This document shows positions 7,162 to 13,354 of a DNA stretch of 13,354 nt, piece by piece. The stretch spans positions 1 through 13,354 of the forward strand of contig DLMI01000126.1 of assembly GCA_002478145.1 (NCBI GenBank), written 5' to 3'. The DNA comes from Acidobacteria bacterium UBA7540 (GTDB lineage Bacteria; Acidobacteriota; Terriglobia; UBA7540). Position numbers and translations under genes: made by a program. A model generated the notes under the pieces. It saw only the letters and a list, made by a program, of their open reading frames with translations, did no database searches and was not told where the DNA came from. Positions within the stretch are counted from its first letter, which is position 1, and every line of letters begins with the position of its first letter.

Positions 7162-7220
7162 CCCTCTCCCCTGGGGAGAGGGTGTCCCGCTACCGGCGCT
7201 TTCACCAGCCGGAGCGGGAC
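7162..7220. repeat. Palindromic intergenic repeat between ccmA and ccmB
   Basis: CCCTCTCCCC (7162-7171) and GGGGAGAGGG (7173-7182) form a perfect 10-bp palindrome with a one-base centre. Next, GTCCCGCT (7184-7191) pairs with AGCGGGAC (7213-7220), and CCGGC (7193-7197) with GCCGG (7208-7212). These look like dispersed intergenic hairpins. They sit inside what should be one ccm transcript and may partly end or stabilise it. Confidence 0.7.
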
Positions 7221-7288
7221 GGGTGAGGGGTCGGTTCCACGCTGAGGAGGGAGCAGATGGGCGAACATGACGAAGTAACCCCTCACCT

Positions 7289-7330
7289 GGCTCCTGACTC
7301 CTGACTTCTGACTCCTGAATCCTAACCTCG
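7289..7330 (+). repeat. Heptamer array B, six units up to the ccmB start codon
   Basis: Units read ggctcct, gactcct, gacttct, gactcct, gaatcct and aacctcg, followed directly by the ATG of ccmB at 7331. The purine/pyrimidine pattern is opposite to array A, so the two could pair loosely in RNA. It occupies the place where a ribosome-binding site should be. Confidence 0.85.
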
Positions 7331-8008
7331 ATGCAAAGCCTCAGGATCATCTCGGCCATTTTCGCGAAGGACCTCCGGGTGGAGTGGCGCAATCGGGAGA
7401 CGCTGCCCTCGATGTGCGTCTTTGGCATCCTGGTCGTGTTCCTGTTTAACTTCGCTTTCGAACCGGCTCGTGAAGAATCGCTGCGACTGCTTCCCGGCTT
7501 ATTGTGGATTTCGTTTGCATTTGCCGGCGTGCTCTGTTTCAACCGGTGCTTCGCAGCCGAACGAGAGAATGCCTGCCTGGAAGGGATGACGCTTGCGCCG
7601 GTCGATCCCGGTTTGATTTATCTGGGGAAGATGCTTGCCAATTTGGTGTTCCTGGGCATCGCCGAGTCCGTCATCGTGTTCGCAGCCGGCCTCTGGTATA
7701 ACTTCTCCTTTGTGCCTTCGCTCAGGTGGTTCGCGCTGATTACGTTCTTGGGTACTGTGGGCTACGTCGCGGTGGGCACAACGTTCGGGGCCATCGCCGC
7801 CAACACCCGCATGCGGGAGGTGATGTTGCCGGTGTTGCAGTTTCCCATTGCCGTCCCGGTCTTCATCGCCGGTATCGAAGCTTCCACGGGAGCGCTCAAG
7901 GGCGATCCCCCCTCAAATTACGCGGGCTGGATTAAGCTCGAGGCAGGCTTCGCCGTGGTTTTCACCGTGCTGTCGTACCTGTTGTTTGAATATGTTTTGG
8001 AGGAATAG
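7331..8008 (+). CDS. ccmB: Cytochrome c maturation ABC permease CcmB
   Basis: This is an inner-membrane permease partner of CcmA, 225 aa (typical CcmB is about 220). Six hydrophobic segments fall at about 28-43, 52-70, 100-121, 133-152, 166-184 and 204-221. Diagnostic features are the N-terminal [14 protein letters not shown] segment, the [14 protein letters not shown] loop at about 77-90 and [13 protein letters not shown] at 160-172, all typical of CcmB. The ATG at 7331 follows a heptamer array without any Shine-Dalgarno; no better start is visible, since the conserved N-terminus begins here. It is separated from ccmA by 265 bases of repeats, an unusually long gap for this pair, while ccmC follows 97 bases later. 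Confidence 0.92.
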   Translation: MQSLRIISAIFAKDLRVEWRNRETLPSMCVFGILVVFLFNFAFEPAREESLRLLPGLLWISFAFAGVLCFNRCFAAERENACLEGMTLAPVDPGLIYLGKMLANLVFLGIAESVIVFAAGLWYNFSFVPSLRWFALITFLGTVGYVAVGTTFGAIAANTRMREVMLPVLQFPIAVPVFIAGIEASTGALKGDPPSNYAGWIKLEAGFAVVFTVLSYLLFEYVLEE

Positions 8009-8103
8009 TCCGTTGTCCGTTGCTAGTGTTATGTCACATTGGCAACTGGGAACCGACGACCGACCACTGACAACTGACCCGCCGTGGCGGGACAACTGAC
8101 GTC
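8007..8103 (+). repeat. Heptamer array C with an in-register GC palindrome
   Basis: After the ccmB stop come agtccgt and tgtccgt, then from 8040 tggcaac, tgggaac, cgacgac, cgaccac and tgacaac. A GC-rich hairpin (CCCGCCGTGGCGGGA, 8078-8092) interrupts the next unit. If it is removed, tga plus caac restores a perfect tgacaac and the array continues in phase. The array ends two bases before the ccmC ATG. Confidence 0.8.
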
Positions 8104-8105
8104 TT

Positions 8106-8804
8106 ATGGGCAAAATCCTTTCTCCCACAGTCCACCTTTTCGTAACGCTGGCCTGGATGATCGTGGCGTACTGGATGATTTTTCTCTATGCGCCACAGGA
8201 GCTCACCATGGGCGAGGTGCAACGGATTTTCTACATCCATGCGCCCTCGGGATGGGTGGCGGGGACGGCATATTGCATCGTTTTCCTCGGCAGCGTGGTC
8301 TATCTCTGGAAACGCTCCCCACTCGCCGATGACCTCGCCCATGCCGCGGGAGAGGTAGGATTCATTTTCTGTTCGTGTCTGCTCGTCACGGGCCCTCTGT
8401 GGGCGAAGCCGGTGTGGGGCATCTGGTGGACGTGGGATGCCCGGCTGACTCTGAGCTTCGTTCTTTGGCTGCTCTTTGTCTCCTACCTGATGTTGCGCAG
8501 CTACGTGTCGAGTCCAGGGCTCGCTGCAACACTTGCTGCCGTTGTGGGTATCATCGGATTTGTGGACGTTCCGATCGATTATATGGCGATCCGCTGGTGG
8601 CGGACGCAGCATCCTCAACCCGTGATTGCGGGCGGGGAGGGTTCCGGCCTGGACCCTCGTATATTTCTGACTTTCATGGTTTGCGTGGGCGCCTTTCATT
8701 GCTTGTTTAGCTATCTTCTTATCCAGCGCCTTCGGCTGGCCAGAGCGCGGCGTGAATTGAGCGCGATTCGGCGAGCGCTGGCGATTCGATCGTCTGAGGA
8801 CTAA
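8106..8804 (+). CDS. ccmC: Cytochrome c maturation haem-handling protein CcmC
   Basis: This 232-aa integral membrane protein presents haem to CcmE for covalent attachment. The tryptophan-rich WWD motif is present as WGIWWTWDARLT at 104-115. His45 (YIHAPSGW) and His169 (RTQHPQP) sit in the positions expected for the two axial haem ligands on the periplasmic side. About six hydrophobic segments are visible: 9-28, 52-68, 84-101, 116-134, 139-155 and 186-206. Length and layout fit CcmC rather than the longer CcmF or CcsA. The ATG at 8106 has only array sequence upstream and no Shine-Dalgarno. A ccmD-like gene follows after one base. Confidence 0.94.
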   Translation: MGKILSPTVHLFVTLAWMIVAYWMIFLYAPQELTMGEVQRIFYIHAPSGWVAGTAYCIVFLGSVVYLWKRSPLADDLAHAAGEVGFIFCSCLLVTGPLWAKPVWGIWWTWDARLTLSFVLWLLFVSYLMLRSYVSSPGLAATLAAVVGIIGFVDVPIDYMAIRWWRTQHPQPVIAGGEGSGLDPRIFLTFMVCVGAFHCLFSYLLIQRLRLARARRELSAIRRALAIRSSED

Positions 8805-8805
8805 C

Positions 8806-8967
8806 GTGGTCAACAAATACTTGCTTCTGGCTTTCTCTGCCCTCTGGGTGATCTTCTTTCTTTACGCCTGGAGTATCTCGCGGCGGCAGGCTCACCTGGA
8901 GAAAGAGCTCGAGGAACTGAAGAACAAAGCGGGGAGAGGTCGCCCTTCCGATTCGCGACCCTCTTGA
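8806..8967 (+). CDS. ccmD: Small CcmD-family protein
   Basis: A GTG-started 53-aa frame begins one base after the ccmC stop, with GAGGA at 8796-8800 placed 5 bases before the start. Residues 4-23 form one hydrophobic helix (KYLLLAFSALWVIFFLYAW), followed by a charged amphipathic stretch (SRRQAHLEKELEELKNK) and a short polar tail. That is the CcmD plan: one membrane helix plus a basic/charged cytoplasmic tail of under 70 residues. CcmD stabilises the CcmC-CcmE haem complex and is needed for release of holo-CcmE. Position directly after ccmC is the main support; the sequences of this family are poorly conserved. Confidence 0.82.
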   Translation: MVNKYLLLAFSALWVIFFLYAWSISRRQAHLEKELEELKNKAGRGRPSDSRPS

Positions 8968-9023
8968 CCAACGGCTTCGTGCCACCAGTTATTGCTGAAC
9001 GACCTTGAAGGTGGGAGGCGAGA

Positions 9024-9545
9024 ATGGAAGTTCGATGTCCGCACTGCGCCAGCGTGCAGTCAGTCTCGGAGGACGTGTTCGGCATTCTCGAGAATGCGGA
9101 TGTGGCCTGCCAGGCCTGTGGGAAGCCTTTCCGGATTGTCAACCCCAAGGTCGCCACCTTGAGTATCGAGACCACGCGCAAGAGCGTCCCTGCCGTCAAT
9201 TTCGAATACACTGAGGACGGCCGCCTGCTGGCGCTGCCGAAGGACAAAAATATCAGCCTGAAAGTCCTGGAAGGGAACGAGGCAGGCACAGTTTATTCCG
9301 TGGCCAAGCCGCGCATCACGATCGGGCGTTCCCATGCCGACATCACTATCAACGACCGCGTGGTCTCGCGCCTGCATTGTGCGCTCGAGATCAGCGAGGA
9401 TTCAGTGCTTCTTCGCGATCTTGGCAGCACCAACGGCACGATTGTGGGCAGTCAGCTTATTGAGACCGCGACCCTGACCAGCGGCTCGACGTTCCGTGTA
9501 GGGATGCACATCTTTCAACTGCTGATCACTTCCAAAGAGGCATGA
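9024..9545 (+). CDS. Zinc-ribbon and FHA domain protein
   Basis: The protein has 173 aa. The N-terminus carries CPHC (Cys5, Cys8) and CQAC (Cys29, Cys32), a small zinc-ribbon-like knuckle pair. The C-terminal half is a forkhead-associated domain, with ITIGRS at 98-103, SRLHC at 115-119 and DLGSTNGT at 132-139. The Arg, Ser, His and Asn positions that bind phosphothreonine are all present. FHA domains read phosphothreonine, so this is a likely partner or substrate of the kinase encoded next. GGGAGG at 9013-9018, 5 bases before the ATG, fixes the start. The stop overlaps the kinase start by ATGA, so the pair is translationally coupled. No membrane segment is seen, so it is probably cytoplasmic. 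Confidence 0.9.
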   Translation: MEVRCPHCASVQSVSEDVFGILENADVACQACGKPFRIVNPKVATLSIETTRKSVPAVNFEYTEDGRLLALPKDKNISLKVLEGNEAGTVYSVAKPRITIGRSHADITINDRVVSRLHCALEISEDSVLLRDLGSTNGTIVGSQLIETATLTSGSTFRVGMHIFQLLITSKEA

Positions 9546-11281
9546 AGAGAATTGGGCGTTACGAAATTGTCGAAGAAATAGGCCGAGGAGCCATGGGGGT
9601 AGTGTATAAAGCCTCCGACCCGACCATCGGCCGCCTCGTTGCCTTGAAGGTCCTTTCACTCCACTCGCCGGAGGGCGAAGCCACTGCCGGCGCGCAAGAG
9701 GTCTTCATGCGCGAGGTGCGGGCTGCCGGCAGTCTGACGCATCCTGCCATCGTTACCATTCACGATGCTTTTGAAGAACCGGAGGGCCAGTTGAGCTGCA
9801 TCGTGATGGAACTGGTCGCAGGCCGCACGCTGGAGAAAATGCTCCTGGGCGGCGCGCCCCTCGAAAGCGAGAAAGCGCTGGATATTACCCGGCAGGTTGC
9901 GGAAGGACTCGAATACGCCCACCAGCAACAGGTGATCCACCGTGACCTGAAGCCGGCGAATATCCTTGTGACCGAAGACGGGCGCGCCAAGATCACGGAT
10001 TTCGGCATTGCCAAAATCACGGCGCGTGGAGGCGCCGTCCGGACCCTGGGGGTGTCGGGCACGCCCTCCTTCATGTCGCCGGAGCAGGTCACCGGCGCGG
10101 ACCTGGACGCCCGCAGCGACCTGTTCTCATTCGGCATCATCCTTTACCTGATGCTGACCGGCCAGAAGCCTTTCATGGGTGATTCAGCCGCGGTGATGTT
10201 CAAGATTGCCTACGCGGATCCGGTCCTGCCCAGTACTCTGAACCCCAAACTGACGCCCGCGCTCGATTACCTTATCCTGCGTTGCCTCGTCAAAGACCGT
10301 GACAAACGATATGGCTCGGCCCGAGAACTGCTCGGCGACCTTGACGACATTCAGAACGGTCGCCCTCCGCGTTCACAGGCCGGTTTTTCGCAGATGGATT
10401 TGAAGACTGCTGAGCCCACTATCATTGCAGGAAAGCCGCTCAGCATTCCACCCCCGGCGGCAACTCTGCCTGCCCGGCAAAAAAGCAGGGCGCGCCTTGC
10501 GACCCTGGTCGCGACTCTCATGGTTTTGGGAGGTTTGATCGGCGCGGGTGCGTGGAGGTTAGGCCGGCGAGCGCCATCTCCGCCGTCGGCGGCTTCCACA
10601 AGTGGAACTTCGCCAGCCCTTCCTCAGCCCCCACCCGGTCAGGGACACCCGGCGCCGGGTCTGCAACCTGCTGCGCCTGGGGGAGAATCAAGCGCCGCTA
10701 TACAGGGTGGGACGGAAGCCAGGGAGAACGCACCGGGCGGTAGAAAAGTGACTTCGAAGCGCGGTTCCGCACCTTCAGCCAAGGCCGCTCCTCAGGAAAT
10801 CAGCACCGCAAGCGCGGTCGCGGCATCAACTGCCTCAGCCGCCGAGTCTCGAGCGGGGAAGTCTGGGCGCTCGTCCCTAACCCCTTTGTCCGCGACCAAA
10901 GCCGCCTCGGGAGGCAGAATTGTTCAACTGGTCTGCAAGCACGATCTGAAGGAGGGAACCCTGACCGTCGCAAGCGGTGGCCAAGTGATCTTCGAGGGAA
11001 CTCTGAAAGGGAAGAAGAAAGGGGGCTTTCTGGGTATCAAGAGTGGCTTCGCCGGGACGTTCGCAAGGAGTATCCAGATCCCTACGGGCGCTCAAGACCT
11101 GACCGTGCGCGTGGTCACGAAAGATGGTTCAACCGACCTCAGCCGGATGGCCGCCCCGCCTCCCACTGGTGGGGCCATACCCATGCTGCAAGTCGAAGTC
11201 AACCTCAACAAGCTGGCCCTCAACTGGCAAGCCCCCACCCAGCCCGTGCGTCAAGGAGCGGCGGTAGGCAGTAAGCAGTAG
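9542..11281 (+). CDS. Transmembrane PASTA-less Ser/Thr protein kinase (Hanks type)
   Basis: This is a bacterial Hanks-type kinase of 579 aa. The N-lobe has the glycine loop GRGAMG at 14-19, Lys36 in VALKV and Glu58. The C-lobe has HRDLKPAN at 133-140 with catalytic Asp135, DFG at 153-155, GTPSFMSPEQ at 173-182 and DLFSFGIILYLMLTG at 193-207. All residues needed for activity are present. After about 275 comes a linker, then a membrane helix at about 318-338. A Pro/Ala/Ser-rich stretch (about 343-455) follows, then a beta-rich domain of unknown ligand at about 457-565 (VQLVCKHDLKEGTLTVASGG ...) on the outside. No PASTA repeats are seen. The ATG overlaps the FHA gene (ATGA). The end (VGSKQ plus TAG) lies in a heptamer array. 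It may link envelope state to the FHA protein; targets are unknown. Confidence 0.93.
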   Translation: MKRIGRYEIVEEIGRGAMGVVYKASDPTIGRLVALKVLSLHSPEGEATAGAQEVFMREVRAAGSLTHPAIVTIHDAFEEPEGQLSCIVMELVAGRTLEKMLLGGAPLESEKALDITRQVAEGLEYAHQQQVIHRDLKPANILVTEDGRAKITDFGIAKITARGGAVRTLGVSGTPSFMSPEQVTGADLDARSDLFSFGIILYLMLTGQKPFMGDSAAVMFKIAYADPVLPSTLNPKLTPALDYLILRCLVKDRDKRYGSARELLGDLDDIQNGRPPRSQAGFSQMDLKTAEPTIIAGKPLSIPPPAATLPARQKSRARLATLVATLMVLGGLIGAGAWRLGRRAPSPPSAASTSGTSPALPQPPPGQGHPAPGLQPAAPGGESSAAIQGGTEARENAPGGRKVTSKRGSAPSAKAAPQEISTASAVAASTASAAESRAGKSGRSSLTPLSATKAASGGRIVQLVCKHDLKEGTLTVASGGQVIFEGTLKGKKKGGFLGIKSGFAGTFARSIQIPTGAQDLTVRVVTKDGSTDLSRMAAPPPTGGAIPMLQVEVNLNKLALNWQAPTQPVRQGAAVGSKQ

Positions 11282-11286
11282 GCGGG
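11266..11286 (+). repeat. Heptamer array D, three units at the kinase 3' end
   Basis: Units aggcagt, aagcagt and aggcggg occupy 11266-11286. The kinase stop TAG (11279-11281) is made by the join of units two and three, in the same register (cagTAGgc) as the ccmA stop in array A, 4.2 kb upstream. Between this array and 11348 lies a GC palindrome (TCCCGCCACGGCGGGT at 11302-11317) and no gene. Confidence 0.7.
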
Positions 11287-11348
11287 CGGGGTTGTCCGCA
11301 GTCCCGCCACGGCGGGTGCGTGTTCAGTTGTAGAACACAATCCCACCG

Positions 11349-11577
11349 CTAGCCCGGATTTCTCACCACGTTTGGACGCTCTCAGGGGACTGCCGGAAGG
11401 GCGGGGCTTCACCCCCGCCGAAATCGCGGCTCCCGCCCTCTGTTGGTCCCGCGCCCCGCGCAGTCCCGCAGGCGCGGGACCGCGCGGGGCGCGGGACACA
11501 GGAATAATCAGGAAGGCCTTGTAACGGCGGGGCTGAAGCCCCGCCCTTCCAGACCCGTGGTGAGAAATGCGGGCTAG
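11349..11577. repeat. 229-bp nested palindromic element (MITE-like)
   Basis: The outer arms of 22 bases (11349-11370 and 11556-11577, beginning CTAGCCCG) match at 21 of 22 positions in inverted orientation. Inside lie perfect 17-base arms (11395-11411 / 11534-11550, GGAAGGGCGGGGCTTCA). Next come perfect 16-base arms (11446-11461 / 11482-11497, GTCCCGCGCCCCGCGC), then a 7-base pair (11463-11469 / 11474-11480). No open frame inside looks like a transposase. It may be a non-autonomous mobile element or a strong transcription stop for the kinase operon. Confidence 0.75.
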
Positions 11578-11588
11578 GCGCTTTGTTG

Positions 11589-11623
11589 CAACGAACCACG
11601 GACCACGGACCGTGACAACGGAC
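11589..11623 (+). repeat. Heptamer array E, about five units
   Basis: Units caacgaa, ccacgga and ccacgga keep the 7-base register. They are followed by ccgtga with one base lost and caacgga. The sequence resembles array C (caac/ccac/gga themes) but differs from arrays A, B and F/G. It lies between the nested palindrome and the SRP RNA gene. Confidence 0.65.
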
Positions 11624-11713
11624 GATGCAAATAAATCGACGGCCTGTCGCCTCGCATGCTACCATTTCATTGTTCGGTGAGTCTGTTCGGGAAGGAACCA
11701 GAGCATCGAACCT

Positions 11714-11821
11714 GTCAGACTTCGGGCTCTGTGCGACGGATGTTCGCGAACCCCGCCAGGTCCGGAAGGAAGCAACGGTAACGAGCCTCTCCGAGTGCCG
11801 CAGATCAACCCGAAGTCTGAC
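11714..11821 (+). ncRNA. ffs: Bacterial small signal recognition particle RNA (4.5S type)
   Basis: The conserved helix-8 core is plain: CCAGGTCCGGAAGGAAGCA at 11756-11774, with the GGAA apical tetraloop and the asymmetric/symmetric loops that bind Ffh. Flanking sequences close into one long hairpin. The outermost arms GTCAGACTTCGGG (11714-11726) and CCCGAAGTCTGAC (11809-11821) pair perfectly over 13 bp and set the ends at about 108 nt. This is the short form without an Alu domain. With Ffh and FtsY it targets nascent membrane proteins. It sits just upstream of dnaX, the same linkage as scr-dnaX in Bacillus subtilis. A weak promoter (TCGACG 11636-11641, TACCAT 11660-11665) lies about 50 bases upstream, so 5' processing is possible. 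Confidence 0.93.
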
Positions 11822-11828
11822 CCAACCT

Positions 11829-11928
11829 ATTTTGGATTTTCGATTTTGGATTTGCGATTAAGGCTCAAATTGAATTCAACCGTCATGCTCCAATCCAAAA
11901 TCTAAAATCCAAAATCTAAAATCGTCCT
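11829..11928. repeat. Inverted pair of AT-rich heptamer arrays (F and G) between ffs and dnaX
   Basis: Block F (11829-11863) reads attttgg, attttcg, attttgg, atttgcg and attaagg. Block G (11894-11928) reads tccaaaa, tctaaaa, tccaaaa, tctaaaa and tcgtcct. G is close to the reverse complement of F, so the spacer could fold into a stem of roughly 25 bp with a 30-base loop. It follows the SRP RNA closing stem within 8 bases and may terminate that transcript. Block G ends 5 bases before the dnaX ATG. Confidence 0.8.
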
Positions 11929-11933
11929 CTCCC

Positions 11934-13354
11934 ATGTCCTACCAAGTCATAGCCCGCAAGTACCGGCCCCAGGTTTTTGAGGAGGTGGTGGGCCAGCGTC
12001 TGATCACCGACACCCTGAAAAACGCCATCCTCACCGAGCGCGTCGCCCACGGGTATATTTTCTCGGGCGCGCGAGGCGTAGGCAAAACCACCACCGCCCG
12101 CGTTCTTGCCAAGGCCCTCAACTGCGCCCAAGGCCCGACGGTCACACCCTGCGGGGAGTGTCCTTCCTGCCAAGAAATCGCGGCGGGCAATTCCATTGAC
12201 GTCCTGGAAATCGACGCGGCCTCAAACCGCGGAATCGATGAAATCCGCGAACTGCGCGAAAACGTGCGCTATCTTCCGGCGCGCGACCGCTACAAAATCT
12301 TCATCATCGACGAAGCGCACATGCTCACTACTGAAGCGTTCAATGCGCTGCTGAAAACCCTGGAGGAGCCTCCGCCCCGTTCGCTATTCATCCTGGCCAC
12401 CACAGAGCCACATAAACTGCCCTCCACCATCCAGTCGCGCTGCCAGCACTTCTCATTCCGGCTGCTCGACTACCAGGAGATTCTCTCGCGCTTGCAATGG
12501 GTCTGCGCGCAGGAACACATCAAGGCGGACGAAGGCGCCCTCAGCGCCGTCACCCAGGCTGCCGAAGGAAGCATGCGCGATGGCCTTTCTCTGCTCGACC
12601 AAGTCATCGCCTCCTGCGGAAACCAGCTCGAGGAAACGCGTGTCCGCCAGGTGCTGGGCGTGGTCCCCACCCAGTTGCTGAATAACATGGTGGAGGCCAT
12701 CCACGCGGGGGACGCGCGGCGAGTTCTCGAACTGTTGGGGCAACTTGCGGCGGAAGGTTATGAACTCGCGCATTTCTGCGCAGAACTCATCCGCGCCGTG
12801 CGCAACTTGATGGTGGCCAAGAGTTGCGGGGCGGAAAGCCCCCTGGTGCAGGTGGCGAGCGAGGAGCGGGCGCGGCTGGCGGAAATGGCCAACCTTTTCG
12901 GCGAGGAAGACCTGGCGCGCTTCTTCAACCTCCTCTTACGCACCGAAAGCGAAATGCGCTACTCGCTCCAGCCGCGCTTTCACCTGGAACTCGGGTTGAT
13001 GAAGCTGGTGCACGCCCGGCGTCTTGCCTCACTCGAGGCGTTGCTGGCGCAGCTTGGCCAGCCTGGCTTGGCGGAGAAGACGATGGGAGCAGCGCCCAAG
13101 AACCTGGGCCCAGGTCCGGTTCGCTCCCTCCCGCTTAAGACCCAGGCGGCTGCACCGCCGCAGGAAAACGTTAAGTCGCCGGTGGCTCCTGCGCCGCCGA
13201 GCACGCCGGTTGCCGCGCCTGTGGCCGCAGTAGAAACGGTTCACCCCCCAGCCGCCGTTTCGACGCCGGCGGAAGATGCTCGGCTCTCCTCCATCAAAGC
13301 CGCTCTATTCGACCAATCCAAGCGGTTTCTGAGCAGTTGCCTGGATCATTTGGC
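11934..13354 (+). CDS. dnaX: DNA polymerase III subunit tau/gamma (partial, runs off the window)
   Basis: This is the clamp-loader ATPase subunit of the replicative polymerase. The frame is open for 473 codons to the window end, so the C-terminus is missing. MSYQVIARKYRPQVFEEVVG is the standard DnaX start. Walker A is GARGVGKT at 45-52, followed by a zinc module with Cys64, Cys73, Cys76 and Cys79. The DEAH-like Walker B is IIDEAH at 124-129, sensor 1 ATTEP at 155-159, and the SRC arginine motif is at 168-170. Residues to about 365 cover AAA+ domains I-III. After about 380 the sequence turns into a Pro/Ala-rich linker before tau-specific domains. No A-rich frameshift site of the E. coli kind is seen in the visible part. 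The ATG follows a heptamer array with no Shine-Dalgarno. Confidence 0.96.
   Translation, partial: MSYQVIARKYRPQVFEEVVGQRLITDTLKNAILTERVAHGYIFSGARGVGKTTTARVLAKALNCAQGPTVTPCGECPSCQEIAAGNSIDVLEIDAASNRGIDEIRELRENVRYLPARDRYKIFIIDEAHMLTTEAFNALLKTLEEPPPRSLFILATTEPHKLPSTIQSRCQHFSFRLLDYQEILSRLQWVCAQEHIKADEGALSAVTQAAEGSMRDGLSLLDQVIASCGNQLEETRVRQVLGVVPTQLLNNMVEAIHAGDARRVLELLGQLAAEGYELAHFCAELIRAVRNLMVAKSCGAESPLVQVASEERARLAEMANLFGEEDLARFFNLLLRTESEMRYSLQPRFHLELGLMKLVHARRLASLEALLAQLGQPGLAEKTMGAAPKNLGPGPVRSLPLKTQAAAPPQENVKSPVAPAPPSTPVAAPVAAVETVHPPAAVSTPAEDARLSSIKAALFDQSKRFLSSCLDHL

Noticed and set aside
7050..7330. CRISPR array
   Set aside because: The unit is 7 bases with no spacers between units, and no cas genes are nearby. 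It is a tandem heptamer array.
11363..11665. 100-codon minus-strand frame in the ffs upstream region
   Set aside because: It is made almost entirely of the nested palindrome and repeat DNA, and no protein family is recognisable.
12453..12773. Minus-strand frames within dnaX
   Set aside because: They are shadows of the dnaX reading frame, with no start signals or domains.
11934..13354. Programmed frameshift site in dnaX making a gamma form
   Set aside because: No A AAA AAG-type slippery run with a downstream stop is present in the visible part. The usual site could lie beyond the window.
1..13354. tRNA or rRNA genes
   Set aside because: I saw no cloverleaf with a T-loop GTTCRANYC plus matching acceptor stem, and no rRNA core sequence on either strand by eye; a dedicated covariance search would be decisive.

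Overview
The window reads as a GC-rich soil-type bacterial chromosome, most likely Acidobacteriota. This is an inference from the gene set: a ccmABCD block behind a carboxypeptidase-regulatory-like membrane protein, a zinc-ribbon/FHA protein coupled to a Pro/Ala-linked Ser/Thr kinase, an SRP RNA next to dnaX, and intergenic spaces full of short repeats. No single marker in the window proves the phylum.

Left part (about 1-4700): xylan and xylo-oligosaccharide use. A GH10 glycoside hydrolase on the + strand (287-1579) converges on a minus-strand operon. That operon runs from a truncated GH67 alpha-glucuronidase C-terminus (4406-4651), through a GPH-family sugar:cation symporter (2904-4409), to a second GH10 xylanase (1755-2840). 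Neither GH10 has a visible signal peptide, so the simplest reading is uptake of (glucurono)xylo-oligosaccharides by the symporter and cleavage in the cytoplasm. Two inverted-repeat elements flank the + strand gene, at 90-176 and 1581-1707; the second probably also ends transcription from both sides.

Middle part (about 4700-9000): cytochrome c maturation. After a gene-free stretch comes a duplicated hairpin leader with a 17-codon mini-ORF. It is followed by a secreted/membrane protein with an N-terminal regulatory-like beta domain (5103-6359), ccmA, ccmB, ccmC and a small ccmD-like gene (8806-8967). CcmA/B form the ABC transporter, and CcmC/D handle haem for delivery to CcmE. CcmE, CcmF, CcmG and CcmH are not in the window.

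Right part (about 9000-13354): signalling, then housekeeping genes. A zinc-ribbon/FHA protein overlaps by ATGA with a transmembrane Ser/Thr kinase. A roughly 650-base intergenic region holds a 229-bp nested palindromic element, heptamer repeats and the small SRP RNA gene (ffs), followed by dnaX, which runs off the window end.

The most unusual signal is a family of 7-bp tandem arrays of differing sequence. They fill almost every intergenic space of the right half (seven blocks between 7050 and 11928) and are not seen in the left half. Two of these arrays supply the stop codons of the genes before them. The loss of GH67 and the change in repeat content both fall near 4700, which is either a rearrangement breakpoint or an assembly join.
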